From Liopterus haemorrhoidalis (taxonomy: Eukaryota; Arthropoda; Insecta; Coleoptera; Dytiscidae), in contig OZ020617.1 of the NCBI GenBank assembly GCA_963971575.1, forward strand, positions 16,825,403 through 16,889,402: a DNA stretch of 64,000 bases, read 5' to 3'. The position numbers and the translations under genes are program-made. Shown one piece after another: positions 11,241 to 22,884 of this stretch. The notes under the pieces were generated by a model. It did not search any database and was not told where the DNA came from. It saw only the letters and a list, made by a program, of their open reading frames with translations. Numbering within the stretch: position 1 is the stretch's first letter; each line of letters starts with the position of its first letter.

Positions 11241-12225
11241 ACAAAACAAAAACGACCAGTGTGTCTTGCGGTACTTAACAAGCTATCAATTCTCAAATCA
11301 AATATCAATCAGTTTATTTCATTACAGGTTGTCTACAGTACCCAACAAGCTCAGTGACTGTCGCTGCTTCCTACTCAGTACCTTATTATCCCACACGCAA
11401 CGTGCCTTCTCATTTAATCAAAGCAATAATATATCTCTTACCACTTTAATCATCGTCACTTTTAATCATCATCATCTAACTAGTTACCTTCGTACTATTT
11501 GTCTGTCAATAGACAAACGCTCGTCCATTCTGACATTTTTTTATTATTATTTCTCTTCAGATCATTACATTTGCCATTTCAAGTAAATTACACCTTGATC
11601 TGTTATCAATCGCATTGGTAAAACAAGTAAAATTAAGCAGAACCCTACGGTTCCCACTGTTTTAGTCCTGGTTGAAGATCTCCAAAGAACAAAGAATACA
11701 TTAAATGAATTTATCTCCCGCCTCTAAAATATGTTCTAAACCTGCAATAGCTTGTTGTCTTTATCCAAAATTTCTAAATTATCAAGAACAAATTATAAAT
11801 ACCATACCTCATTATTCTCTTATAATTTGGCGTTTGCTTATTCTTTATTTAACCTTTGCAATGTTATCGAAAAATTTATTTGCATCTTGTAGTGTTTTCC
11901 AGTCCTTGCTATTAGTTTTAATGTACTTTATCCAAATTCATTCTAGAACATTTCAACTTCTACGTATCACTGTAGCTCACCATAATATGGGTACGCAATG
12001 TTTTGGGGTTAATTATTTTTTACAGTTTTATTATAATATAGCACTTGCATTTTCCATTTTCAAAACTCTTGTCAGCCAATTTTGACATTTCAATTTATTT
12101 TTGCAACTGTCAATCTTCCTGTCATTTTTTTGTTTTTTTCATTTTAATCATTTTCAAAATATTTTATGTATGGAACAACAAATACTGGCCAAAATTAGTT
12201 GTAGGTGTAGGCATCCCACTTCTGA

Positions 12226-12399
12226 TGTTAGAACGCTTTATAGCGTTTATGAAAATATCAATTAAAACACACAAATCCAAGCACATATAAGCGTTTATTA
12301 CTACGTCTATTTACAATCTGTCACATATATGTTATTATGTTATGGTTACTAACGCAACATATTACAAAGGAGGTCCAAGAACTAGTTTTGACCCTAACA
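12226..12399. repeat. Right long terminal repeat
   Basis: Direct repeat of 10,376-10,549; TG at 12,226 and CA at 12,399, followed by TA repeats. Confidence 0.8.
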
Positions 12400-12424
12400 T
12401 ATATATATATATATTTTAGCCAAA

Positions 12425-12503
<79 letters not shown>

Positions 12504-12723
12504 AGAGATTTGGCTAAAAGTTAGGAGCTGTTAGCAGAAAATTCTCCATGTAATTTGTTTTTACGCAGTTATATATTTTTTAGGTTATCTGACATATAAA
12601 TATTTTTTGACACTTGACAATTAACAGATCAAGAAAGAGGACTAATGTGAGGCCAAAAGACAGCCCAGCTGATTGTGCCCAAAGAAGAAGTTATTGATAT
12701 AATTTTTAGACAGTTCATATATA

Positions 12724-13131
12724 CAGTCTGTTCCGAACGGTTAAGCGGAATTAGATTTTGCAATCTAGTTACTTTCAACGTTTAAATCGTGCCTTTCGGC
12801 CGTTTTGTTTAAGCTTTGTAAATCATACTTACAATAAATATTTTTTGGTTAAGGTTAATATCATTTTAAAATGTTATTTTCTTTATATTTTGATTTTTTG
12901 TGTCATTCTTAATACAAATTTCCCATTTATTTATTTTTTTGTCATTAAAATATCTAAAAAAAATATTTAATTTTGACATATGTCATTCGTTTCCATGGTT
13001 TCATTGTTGGAATTTTAAATTTTGACATCCCAACGTGAAAAATGAAATAACCCAAGCAAGGTCCCCTTCTCGTGACAACCTAAAAGAACTAAATTACCAT
13101 TTAGTTCCGCTTAACCGTTTGGAATAGACTG
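12724..13131. mobile_element. CAGTCTGTTCC MITE, complete copy
   Basis: 408 bp with termini CAGTCTGTTCCGAACGG and CAGTCTATTCCAAACGG (complement) and TA at 12,722-12,723 and 13,132-13,133. This looks like a Tc1/mariner-type non-autonomous element. The second complete copy is 31,489-31,882; truncated or diverged relatives are at 7,818, 16,262, 18,970, 38,010, 46,070 and 53,770. Confidence 0.85.
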
Positions 13132-13734
13132 TACATATATTTTTAATTTTTATTTACAATAATTATTTAAATAAGAAACTTTAGCTCTGAAGATATATTT
13201 TTTGTTTTATTGCTTTATTGAAAGTCTTTTAGCCAAATCTGTCTTTTTATATATAGTACATAATTTTTAAAATTAATATTTTTTAACTCTTTCATATTTC
13301 CCATTAAACTGAATTTATGTCGTATAAATAACGTAAGTGTATTATCTGCCTTGTTTATTTCAATATCATATTAACCTTGTTTATTTCAATATCATATTAA
13401 CCTTTTTTATATTTAAAAAAAAATCACTTGCTAACCCAGTTGCTACGCCCATGCCCTAGTTGTAACTTATTTTAAATTTCCCGCTATACTGTATTTGATC
13501 AGTGTAAATCGTACTCGGTTCGCTGCGCTATCTACTTTTTTCTACTTTGAAATAGACCATAGTTTATGATCATTATAATTAAGATATTATTTTTCATTAT
13601 GACATATGTCAAATGGATCGACATTTTAAAAAAGTGACATTTTTTAATACCAACATGACATACAATTTAAAAGATGTAAACTATTGAAAACAATTTTTTT
13701 TTTTTTTTGCTTTGAAACATTTTATAAAAATCCT

Positions 13735-13850
13735 CAGTTTTCTTTATACTTTATTTTAATCAGTAATATTGCTTTTATTGTGTCTACATCAAGTTGAGTC
13801 TTGTCACTTGTCCAAAAGCTGTTCATCAAGGAAAATACCCTTTTGGTAGA
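13735..13850 (-). pseudogene. hAT transposase C-terminal dimerisation remnant
   Basis: The minus strand reads VFSLMNSFWTSDKT then QLDVDTIKAILLIK, matching the conserved C-terminal hAT dimerisation block (F-S-x-M-N, then L-x-V-x-T-x-K-A). A TGA follows shortly after. It belongs to the GGTGACC-family hAT and has a better-preserved sister at 32,955-33,180. No catalytic region remains. Confidence 0.7.
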
Positions 13851-14255
13851 TTTTTTTAGTTAAAATATATTAAAAATAATTATTGAAAATAAGTACCTTT
13901 TCTAAAATTCGGGACAAAAAACCCGAATTCAGGACAAATATTGCCTCTGAAAAAAATCGGGACGCAAGATGGAAATTCGGGACTGTCCCGGCTAATTCGG
14001 GACGTATGGTCACCTTAATTTTATTTAACTAAAATTTAAATTATATAATGTAAACAGAGATACTATTAATAATATTCTTTTTGGGAACTTTCTGTGGGTT
14101 AACAACTCGTCCACCCAGCTGTCAGCTGACCTTTTATTTATCATAAATTTGGATGATTCCAAAATATTCTACAAAATAAGTTACTGCAAAAACAGGGGAC
14201 TGAGAACGAAAAAAAAACGTTCGTTTCGTAACGCAAACGAAAATAGTATATTGTT

Positions 14256-14950
14256 CAGAGTTGGGCAAATTGCAATCAAACTAATGATTGACGATTGAGA
14301 TTAAAAATTTAATTTCAAGACTTGATTAATGAGTAAGGTACATCACTCCTAATGCAGCTATTCACACTGGTAACTAAATTAAATATTTACACATTATTAT
14401 GATTAAGTTTTTAGTTATGATTGAAACTAAATTCAGGATTGAGATTTGATTTTTTCACTCTCACTGTTCATTGGAATTTAGTATTTGTACATTGTAGACG
14501 TCTGACGCAGATTTAATTTGTGAAAAATTTGAGTGATATATTTTACAATTATATATTGGTATTTTTTCGCCAACATAAGTGACAATGATACTCGTGAAAA
14601 TTTTGCTTCATCGACTCTTTTAATATCTGAAGCATCAGGTAACTCATAGCTTTAAACTCTCTCAGTAAGCCAATTATGGTAAAAGAAATGTTTTATTTAA
14701 ATCAAAAACGGTAGATGATACGTTTTTTCAATATTCAACATATTTCAATATTTAGCCGAAAAAAATGCCAATCTAAAGTTGAAATTAAAGGATACAATAG
14801 TATATTAAAACACAAGTTTCATAAGGCATGATGTTGCCGCACTCGCCTATGTTAGAAAACGTGTCGCTTCGTTTTCTAATCGACAAGTGCGGCAAAAGGC
14901 ATTCAAATTTTTAGTTGATTGAAAGTTTATTTAAATAATGCCCAACTCTG
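14256..14950. mobile_element. hAT-type MITE, CAGAGTTGGGC termini
   Basis: 695 bp with termini CAGAGTTGGGCAAATT and CAGAGTTGGGCATTAT (complement), flanked by the perfect 8-bp duplication ATATTGTT (14,248-14,255 and 14,951-14,958). Non-coding. Confidence 0.82.
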
Positions 14951-15415
14951 ATATTGTTCAACTAGCGCTGAAGGCCATATATTCTGCACGAGAATGAAGT
15001 TTGCTAAACGACCCGCAGGCGAGTGAAACAATTCTTTTGAGTGCGGAATATGCATACTGCACGTATTGCACATTATGTTTCTCCTCAGATTACTATTTTT
15101 CAATAAATAAAAATTTTAATCAAGAAAATATAATGTAAATATTGTTGACAGACATTAATGCGCACGCAGCCAGTACGGGAATGAAAATTGTCGTATCACT
15201 GCATATGCGCATTGGTGTGAAAATTATTCATTCTCGCTCACTGCACATGTGTATTGGTGCCAATTTATTCATTCCCGCAAACCCTGCACGCGTATGTGTA
15301 ACATTTGAAATTAAATTCCAGTCAACTAACCATATCGAAATATCGATTTTGGACACTTGTCACTTAACAAGACTCAACTTGATGTAGACACAATAAAAGC
15401 AATATTACTGATTAA
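14951..15415. other. Unassigned repeat plus hAT remnant
   Basis: About 14,960-15,330 belongs to a repeat also seen at 17,220-17,520 and 38,890-39,230 (TGCACAATATACTATT and related strings). From about 15,345 to 15,415 and again after 16,150 the sequence is a third copy of the hAT dimerisation-domain DNA, here on the plus strand. Confidence 0.5.
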
Positions 15416-16146
15416 GGGTGCGCACAACCGTACAGTTTCTTATACAAGACTAACAACCTGAAATAAAATTAGTAACAATCTATATATCAAAATTTTCAGC
15501 GAATTTGTATCTATCTAATAGGATATTTTTAATTGTAAGAAGAACTGTCATGTAATTGTAAACCAATTTCGTTATAGACGCCATCTTGTAAACCATTCGA
15601 CGCATATTTGTGTACCATGCGGCAAATTGTAGCTGAAGCTCCATTCTACAAATATGTTTGGAGATAATTTGTTCTATTGTGAAAATTACTTATAGTTTCT
15701 TTACTTGGTAATCTACTTTTGACGCCACCTCGAATCTACCGCGGTTCTTAATATGATTTATTTTATGTAAAGAATACTTGTACCAAGTGGCATTTCATTA
15801 TCATCAAGTATAATATTTTTCGACGACGGCTCTAAACTATTAACAATCATGTCAAAAAAAATGTTGGCGTATTATTTGAATATTTCTACACAAAACTATA
15901 TAAATATAAAAATTATATGAAAATCACAAATATATTTAAAAAATTAAGAACATTGTTGTGTGATACCTATTATTAAGTTATTGAGCAATAACATTTTTAC
16001 AATAATTTTTTCTACAATCAAAAATATCCTATTAGATAGATAAAAATTCTGTGCAAAATTTGATGTATAGATTGTCACTAATTTTATTTCAGTTTGTTAG
16101 TTTTGTATAAGAAATTAATAATCTCTGGGGGTTGTTGTACGTAGCG
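15416..16146. mobile_element. TTAA-inserted (piggyBac-like) non-autonomous element
   Basis: 731 bp flanked by TTAA (15,412-15,415 and 16,147-16,150), inserted in the hAT dimerisation remnant; the empty site CTGATTAAAATAAAG is readable at 13,740-13,775 on the complement. Inverted repeats of about 140 bp contain TTTCTTATACAAGACTAAC and TCTATCTAATAGGATATT near both ends. No transposase. Confidence 0.75.
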
Positions 16147-16261
16147 TTAAAATAAAGTATGAAGAAAACTGAGGATTTTTATAAAATATTTCAAAGCAAA
16201 AAAAGACCTACTCAAAAAGGTCCATAGTCCGGAAAAATATAAAAAATATAAAGTTTTCTAT

Positions 16262-16745
16262 TGTAAGTATAAGGCTATTTCAAACGTTTAGGCGGTTTTG
16301 TTTAAGCTCTGTAAATCATACGTACAATAAACATTTTTTGGTTAAGATTAATATCATTTTAAAATGTAATTTTCTTTATATTTTGATTTTTTGTCTCATT
16401 CTTAATACAAATTTCCCATTTATTTATTTTATTTGTCATTAAAATATGTAAAAAAGTATTTTATTTTTGACATATGTCATTCGTTTCCATGGTTTCACAG
16501 TTTTTTTTATTTTTTTTTATTTTTGGATTTAGCTACAATGACCACTATCCAGAAGATGCATTTTATTTTTTGAAAAATCCCTGCCATAACTGAGATTCGA
16601 ACCCGAGCACTCATGGTCTAGAAGTTATTGCATCGCTACCCTAACCACTACGCCATTGTGACCGGCAAGTTTCACAGTTGGTTTTTTAAATTTCACATGC
16701 CAACGTCAAAAATGAAATACCCAAGCTAGATCCCTTCTCGTATAA
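16262..16745. mobile_element. Diverged CAGTCTGTTCC-family MITE with SINE inside
   Basis: Follows the MITE family (CATATGTCATTCGTTTCCATGG and neighbours) but with eroded ends. A SINE occupies 16,501-16,668. Confidence 0.6.
16501..16668 (-). mobile_element. tRNA-headed SINE with target duplication
   Basis: On the minus strand GCCGGTCACAATGGCGTAG then GTGGTTAGGGTA (A-box-like) and GGGTTCGAATCTC (B box), ending in an A-rich tail (T run on the plus strand). A perfect 9-bp duplication GTTTCACAG flanks it (16,492-16,500 and 16,669-16,677), showing retroposition. Confidence 0.8.
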
Positions 16746-16767
16746 GAATTCCATTGTAGTCGTAGAA

Positions 16768-17213
16768 AAAATTCTGTTTCTCCACGTCCACGTCCACGTA
16801 TAAATTATTAATTCTAAAACCAATTTTGACTACAAAAAGTTAATATTCTAACACAAGAGTTGGAATGTTATTCTAAAGCACTTATGTATCTTCTTATGCA
16901 TTTTGCGTGTATTTCATTCCATCACTTGTTATGGAATAACTATTCCATGCTTGTTGTCATTTGTTTTTGTAGGGTTACATTAAAATATATGCAATGTTTA
17001 CATTAAACAAATGCAACATAACTTCCTAAAAAGTACTAAAATATTGGCCGATGTGCAGCAAATTAAATTAAAATTAAACAAATAATAAATAAAAAAATAA
17101 GTTTAATTAATTGATTAATTTGTTATATAATATAAATTATTTGTTAAAATAAAATGTTTGTTAAAATAATTATTTGTTAAATTTTTTTTCTGGTGGTCGT
17201 GGAGAAAGTAGGC
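16768..17213. repeat. Repeat family E, copy 1
   Basis: Left end CTGTTTCTCCACG and right end GGTCGTGGAGAAAGTAG are inverted. The interior (ACAAGAGTTGGAATGTTATTC, with one base per copy varying) recurs at 39,300 and 39,975. No coding sequence. Likely a MITE. Confidence 0.5.
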
Positions 17214-17515
17214 TCTGTGACTCAGTTGGAAGAGAAAATTCGATGCTCGTGGTTCCTCTAGCTCGCCTGCGGCTCGCGTTTGGAATGTTCCACTCGCATC
17301 GAATTTTCTTATTCCAACCTTGTTACTGAATATACTATTTAATTCCGAAAATTTTTATTCCCGTACTGGCTGCGCGCACATTAATGGCTGTTAACCATAT
17401 TTATATTGTATTTTATTGATTAATTATTTATTGAAAATGGTAATCGGAGGAAAAGCATAGTGAGCAACACGCGAAGAATGCATATTCCGCCCTAGTTGCA
17501 CAATATACTATTTCG
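17214..17515. other. Unassigned repeat sequence
   Basis: Contains an inverted pair, GGTTGGAAGAAAATTCGATG-like versus CATCGAATTTTCTTATTCC, also found near 41,930-42,000, and the TGCACAATATACTATT string. No gene. Confidence 0.4.
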
Positions 17516-17526
17516 TTCTTTACGTT

Positions 17527-17630
17527 TTTTTATTATTTATTATTATTATTTTTTTTTTTTTAGTTAATGGCCTTTGCTACTGAGGCCAACGCAGGGAATG
17601 TGTGTTACCACTACGCTACGCCGGTCGGCA
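17527..17630 (-). mobile_element. Short tRNA-headed SINE
   Basis: The minus strand reads CCGACCGGCGTAGCGTAGTG then GTAACACACATTCCC, a tRNA-like head, with a long T run on the plus strand as tail. Near-identical flanks GTTCTTACGTT and GTTCTTTACGTT look like a target duplication. Confidence 0.65.
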
Positions 17631-17760
17631 GTTCTTTACGTTCTCGCCTATCATATTCCTCTGAATCCGTTTAAACAAAATAAAAACCTGTTAAAACCTA
17701 ATTTACTCCATAATATTATTAACAATTAGGAAATAAAACTGAGTCTATAATACATAATAT

Positions 17761-18446
17761 TGTCACGGGGTGTATTCAAGAAAGGACATCTTTTCTACAA
17801 AATTTATTATACAATAATAATTTTACATCACAATACAAATAACTGTCAGAATGGCTGCTGGTGTTGTCTGTTAGTAGCTGATGTAAGTCCCGTTCTTGCC
17901 CCAGCTTCTCCAGGATCGGTCGAACCACCCCACGTATCCGCACGAGGCGGACACGTGGAGAAGCCCTGTAGACGGCACTCACATCTCGGGTTGGTGACTT
18001 GACAGCTGGGCTGGTCCTCGGGTAGCGTGCTCACAAAAATGATCGAATGAATAACTAACTACTTCAATGATTGACTCAATGAATCACTGACTCTCAATGA
18101 ATAACCGACCCTCAATGAATAACTGACTCTCAATGAATAACTGACTAACGACTCTATTCCCTAAGACCATTTTATAACTGTTAACCAGGACACTATGACG
18201 TCAGGTCCTACCTCAATTGTTTTAGAAACATTATTCATTTGTGTAATTGTTGGCAGCAATTAAATACCATAGTCGGCACAATTGAATAATGTTTATCAAC
18301 ACATTAGAAACTTATGTTGACAAACACGCAACACTCTGCACATTCTTTAATTCCCAAAACCGCAAGTCGGCAACCGCGACCTACACCACCTAAAGGCTGC
18401 TCAAGGAATTGGGACATTAGCATACAATTATATCATAATTGTGACA
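17761..18446. mobile_element. Solo LTR of an LTR retrotransposon
   Basis: 686 bp beginning TGTCACGGGG and ending GTGACA, flanked by ATAT on both sides (17,757-17,760 and 18,447-18,450). A more G+C-rich block (about 17,880-18,020) resembles a block near 60,380-60,470, where a related LTR begins TGTCACGTGGG. It also has a tandem block of ACTGACTCTCAATGAATAA-type repeats at about 18,050-18,150. No internal region is present. Confidence 0.65.
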
Positions 18447-18450
18447 ATAT

Positions 18451-19155
18451 TAATCAAGGTCTATTAATTAGTAAAAATTAAAAATTATGCCGTGACATAA
18501 AAGTGGGGTGACGGGGGACACATTTTTTTTTTTGTAAATGAACTTGAGCCTTCCCAAGAAAAAAATATTTTTTTTTGTTTATCAGTTTTAGAAAAATATT
18601 TTGCATCTGAACCCTCCCCTTCCCAGGAAAAAGTTTGTTTTCCTTTTGATATATGGCATTCAAATATATTCAAATATATGATTTAGTAATATGTTTAGTA
18701 ATAAGGTAGTATTCTACTATCTTCATTTTATATTAATTCTATTTAAATATATATTATGTTAATAAACATGTACCTTGACTTTTATATAAGAAATATTGGT
18801 GTGATTGATACCTAAATGACGAAATTATTAAAATATATTATAAAATAGAATATGTAAATTATTTTATATTGAATTTTATAAAAGTCGCCGAAGGCAACGA
18901 GCAAGATGTTAAATAACCCGGAGATTTCAATGCTCGATCAGAAAAGAAGCATTTCTCTTAAATATACCATATTTTTTAACTATAGGCAATTTCTTTCGTT
19001 TAAGCGGAACTAGGTTTTTAAATATAGTAACTTTTACAGATGGATTGAAGCTTTTGATCATTTTATTTAGGAAAAGTCAACTTCAGTATATAAAGAGTTA
19101 GCTAATGACAACTTAAGAAAATTTAAATTCCATTTAGCTATATGTCCATACTTTT
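18451..19155. other. No gene; MITE relative at the end
   Basis: A+T-rich sequence. About 18,970-19,140 resembles the AAGCGGAACTAG part of the CAGTCTGTTCC MITE family. Short minus-strand frames at 18,478-18,673 fall in low-complexity sequence and have no recognisable product. Confidence 0.45.
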
Positions 19156-19270
19156 TTACCGACCGCCAACATATATAAAGGAGGTATTGTGATCATACCG
19201 ATTTTGACATTTCGATGGATCTCCACGAATTGAGGTCCCTACATAACGTTTTGACTTTTTTTAGCATGAC

Positions 19271-19324
<54 letters not shown>

Positions 19325-19740
19325 GTACATGTGCAGAGCAAATTCGACTAAAATAATTTTTATGAAACTTTATATTTAAGCTTTTGATATCAATGGCACG
19401 AGTTGATCAAGTTTTGGTAAAAATCGGTTGACTTAAAATGATTTTTGCGAAAACAGAAAAATATTTCGAAAAAATTTATATAACAAAAGTTGCTATAAAA
19501 ATATTAACTAACAACTTTTATTTGAGACATTTTTTGAACAATGAAAAATTTTTTAAAAATTTTTCGATTTTTTTTTTTTTATTTATTTATTCAAACTTAT
19601 GTAACGTTTCCATGGTCATGATAAATAATAGCTCTGTTAGAAAATATTAGGCCAAGTTATTTCTATTCTGCTGCTAGAATGTATTTTATACAAGTACTTT
19701 GTGATAGCGGTCGGTCTTGTGGCGCCCCAACTGTTCTTTT
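19156..19740 (+). mobile_element. DINE-1/HINE-like element, family B copy 1
   Basis: The 5' end is TTACCGACCGCCAAC. A pure (GTCT)n run lies at about 19,270-19,323, then TGTACATGTGCAGAGC. The 3' end has GCGGTCGGTC, the inverted partner of the 5' motif, followed by TTGTGGCGCCCCAAC. Non-coding. Confidence 0.7.
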
Positions 19741-19924
19741 TTATGTACGTTTTTACTGTAACGTAAATAACAGGTGGGATGTGGAATAAATTTTAGGTAG
19801 CGCACTGCATAATCCCCAAATATTAATTTTAATAAAAACTGCAGTGAACAAAAAAAAAAAGAAAAAAAAATCGTTTCATCATTTTAAACAACTTTTTGTT
19901 GTTAATATAAGTTATACTTCTATA

Positions 19925-20097
19925 TTTCAAATTTATATCTTCTTTGCCCGTCTAAACAAGGTTGTACAAGGCACTTAATATGTTTCGCAGTTGCCTCTTT
20001 AAAATCCATTGCACCTTCCATTATTGCCGAAACAGCATCAATCATATCATTTTCTGTCCATTTATGCTGCGCTTTTTTTTCTTTTAATTTCGCACCA
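19925..20097 (-). pseudogene. pogo/Tigger N-terminal (psq-type HTH) remnant
   Basis: The minus strand reads KEKKAQHKWTENDMIDAVSA then IMEGAMDFKEATAKH, the pattern of the pipsqueak/CENP-B-type helix-turn-helix that opens pogo transposases. Only this domain is visible, between two family B elements. Confidence 0.5.
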
Positions 20098-20413
20098 TTT
20101 TTTATAAATACTTAATTATAAATATTTTATCAAGTTAGAATAATATTTTTAATAATGTGTAAACATATTCATAAAATAAATTTATGGGGCAACATTGGGG
20201 CAATTGAGGCAATTTTAGTAGAAACATTCCACTTTACCGAAGTCCAAAAATTAAACAACAAGTTCAATCAATTAAAGATTTAAATTAAACAATTAAAGAA
20301 CAAGTTCATCGCAACAAACAGTTAAAATACTGATACAGTTAAAATTATAGACACTTAAAAAATACTTAACACTTGGATTAGTACATTTATGACATTAAAT
20401 ACCTATTTACAAA

Positions 20414-21012
20414 AAATCAGCTGTGGCCACCACAGGACCGAACGCCATCATAAAGTACTTGTATAAAATACATTCTAGCAGCAGAGTAGAAATAACTTGG
20501 CCTAATATTTTCCAACCGAGATATTATTTATCATGACCATGGAAACGTTACATATAAGTATGAATTTACAAAAATTTTGCGAAATTTTTCATTTTATCAA
20601 AAAACGTCTGAAATAAAAGTTATTAGTTATTGCATTTATAGCAACTTTTGTTAAATAATATTTTTGGAAATATTTTTCTGTTGCTAAATATTCGCAAAAA
20701 TCTTAAAATCGACGCGAGTAAACTCCTATTTCTAGTCAACCGATTTTTACCAAAAGTTGATCAACTCGTGTCATTGATGGCAGAAGCTTAAATATGAAGT
20801 TTCATAAAAATCCTTGTAGCCGAATTTGTTCTGCACGTGTACACCGACAGACAGACGGACACACAGACAGACAGACAGACTAACAGACATCATGCTAAAA
20901 ATAGTCAAAACGTTATGTAGGGACCTCAATTCGTGGAGATCTATCAAAATCTCGAAATGTCAAAATCGGTATGATCACAATACCTCCCTTATATATGTTG
21001 GCGGTCGGTAAA
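20414..21012 (-). mobile_element. DINE-1/HINE-like element, family B copy 2
   Basis: In minus orientation: 5' ACCGACCGCCAACATATA, a CTGT-type repeat (20,845-20,890 region), and a 3' end with GGCGTTCGGTCC followed by the perfect hairpin CTGTGG-TGG-CCACAG and a T run. Near-identical through most of its length to 19,156-19,740 (complement). Confidence 0.72.
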
Positions 21013-21829
21013 AAATGAGAATTGATAGAAATTGTTTTTTCTATAATTGTAAGCAGGGCCCAACCGAGGGTGAAATGGGTGAGGCACTCGACGCCCTTAT
21101 ATATTCTGGTGAGTTTGTCGAACAGCTAAGATGCACGTACTGCTTGAATATACAAAAATCATGCAATTAATCACTTTCAAAAGAGCTGCAACCCCTTGCT
21201 CCCACCCTCAAAGTATGCCCATGCTTCTCATTGTTATGCATCGAAACTTTTTATCAAACTATCAACACGTGAAACTAAAATTCAAACTGTATATAACTTT
21301 TATGTAATTTGTAACTTAACATGTATAGTTTTTATTTATTCAACTAAAGACATGAAATAAATATATTAAATTATGCATACATTGTAACATTTTAGTGAAA
21401 ATGCCAAATTTTTCATGGTCACTTAACAAATCATAACGCTTCTTTTCGTGCTAATTTGGAAATATAATTTTTGAATTATAAATATTTCAAATGTCAAGAT
21501 AATTTAAAATTTCCTTTTTGATATTTGATATTCATGTCCTAAAATGTCAACTCTTACAGATATTTTTTTAAAACTAATTTAATAATTGATAAATAAATGG
21601 TTTGATAAAAAAAAATACCCAGACTTTTCCTAAACTCAGATATTTATTTAGGAGAGTGATTTATACACTCTGTTTGCTCTGTTCACTCTAGTCTTCCCAT
21701 AAATTAAGTTTTTAGTGAAATTCCAAGACGCTTAAAGATATTTTAATTTTCTTGTAGTACATAATACAAAGATGCATCTTAAATAAGAAACAGTCATCAG
21801 TTTCAAAAATTACTTCTTCTGGCCATGAC
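21013..21829. other. No recognisable feature
   Basis: A+T-rich DNA without a supportable reading frame or terminal repeats. Confidence 0.45.
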
Positions 21830-22150
21830 AGAGCGCTTTAATCTCTGCGGCCACATGTCGAATTACGAAAGGTTTCTACAGAAAAACCCTCCGCTACCGG
21901 AAATACTTCAGACTAGCGATTTAGGGTGTCTCTTCTTGTACGCTATGTCCTGATGTACGGACCAAAATTTATAGTCCATGGGGTTAAGGTTAGAGCTACT
22001 AGGCAGCCAATCAGCAGAAGAAATAAAGTCCATTACATTGTTCTTAAGCCTTCACAACCTTCGCATTATGGACTGACGCTGAATCTTACTGAAAGTTCTA
22101 GTGATGGCCAGCGAAAAGGAGTCATTTAGTTCTTTAACTGTCAACTCCAT
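21830..22150 (-). pseudogene. Tc1/mariner-superfamily transposase fragment
   Basis: The minus strand reads DFISSADWLPSSSNLNPMDY then KFWSVHQDIA, matching the WPSSPDLNPLDYxLWS block around the third catalytic residue of IS630-Tc1-type transposases. The expected catalytic Asp (SPDLN) is Asn here. No termini were located; heavily decayed. Confidence 0.5.
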
Positions 22151-22884
22151 CACTATTTTCTAGTAGACTTTGACCAACGTTTTTTACCCTTTCTCGAAAA
22201 AAATAAATAAATAAGCTTAGTGGTCTAATAGCACCTGCCCCATCAAACCATAACTGAAGCAGAGTAACAGCCTCTGCATCGTCGACGCTTTCTCATAAGC
22301 TTCTCGTGCCAGTGTAGCATACACCATGTCATACTGTCATACTCCTTAATATTAATAAGTTTTCAAGAAATTTTTCGCAATTCTGTTGACGAGTAGCTAC
22401 AGAGACTTAAGTGCTGTGTAACAGCCAAAAGTATTTAAGATACATCTATGTATTAAGTACTAAAAGAAAATTAAAATATCTGTCGGAATCTTGTAGAATT
22501 TCACTGAAAACTTTGTATTGTATTTTCAAAATAAATGGCCACCCTAACTTATTGATTCCAATAATGGCTGACAGTATAACTATTATACCTGCTGAGTTTA
22601 CGGTTATGTTAATAGTAGTTGACAGGAACGTAATAATTATTTAATATAAACGTGTTTTCTTATATGCTATTTAGAATGAACTGTATATACTCACATGATA
22701 TTCCTTCACATCTTTATCAGACTTAGAATTTGCTATATTTGAATTATAAATATAGGCATATTTAAAAAACGTTTTTTTTTGAAGTCTATATTAAATAATT
22801 CAAATTTGCACAAACAAAAATCATTCTTTTCTGAACTTGTCAATTTATGGTAATTTAAAATTATTAAAATATTAATCATTATCA
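22151..22884. other. No recognisable feature
   Basis: A+T-rich DNA; the frame at 22,411-22,644 has no recognisable similarity. Confidence 0.4.

Larger units (their letters stand above)
10376..12399 (-). mobile_element. LTR-flanked element without genes (LARD/TRIM-like)
   Basis: Two direct repeats of 174 bp (10,376-10,549 and 12,226-12,399) begin TG and end CA. They differ at one base near the end (GGCCCTAACA versus GACCCTAACA), so insertion is recent. The flanks are TA repeats. The internal 1.68 kb holds a minisatellite and no intact gene. In minus orientation TCAGAAGTGGGAT follows the LTR directly; it matches the complement of a typical tRNA-Leu 3' region but lacks the usual TGG, so the primer site and the orientation are tentative. 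Confidence 0.75.
9699..13559. mobile_element. TGGTCTATTTCAAAG family, inverted-duplicate copy
   Basis: Both ends carry the GGTCTATTTCAAAGTAG terminus followed by several hundred bases of the same family in opposite orientation. The right part (about 12,505-13,559) matches 5,099-5,720 in reverse complement. The left part (9,699 to about 10,340) is a second left half. It contains a TA-MITE, an LTR-flanked element and another MITE. TA follows the right end at 13,560-13,561; the left end has diverged. Confidence 0.6.
8801..14017 (-). mobile_element. hAT element (GGTGACC family), expanded by nested insertions
   Basis: Termini AGGGTGACCATA and the complement of TATGGTCACCTTA, flanked by a perfect 8-bp duplication ATTTTATT (8793-8800 and 14,018-14,025). 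Only about 163 bp at the left and 330 bp at the right are the element's own sequence; the right part keeps a hAT dimerisation-domain remnant on the minus strand. The rest is a pile of later insertions at 8,964-9,598 and 9,699-13,559. Confidence 0.8.

Noticed and set aside
10663..11308. Overlapping minus-strand frames with MVRDLKEFRGTLDG repeats
   Set aside because: Produced by the minisatellite; overlapping frames repeat the same unit and lack any domain.
11215..12290. Plus-strand frames of 81-126 residues inside the LTR element
   Set aside because: No recognisable domain; hydrophobic A+T-rich translations consistent with random frames.
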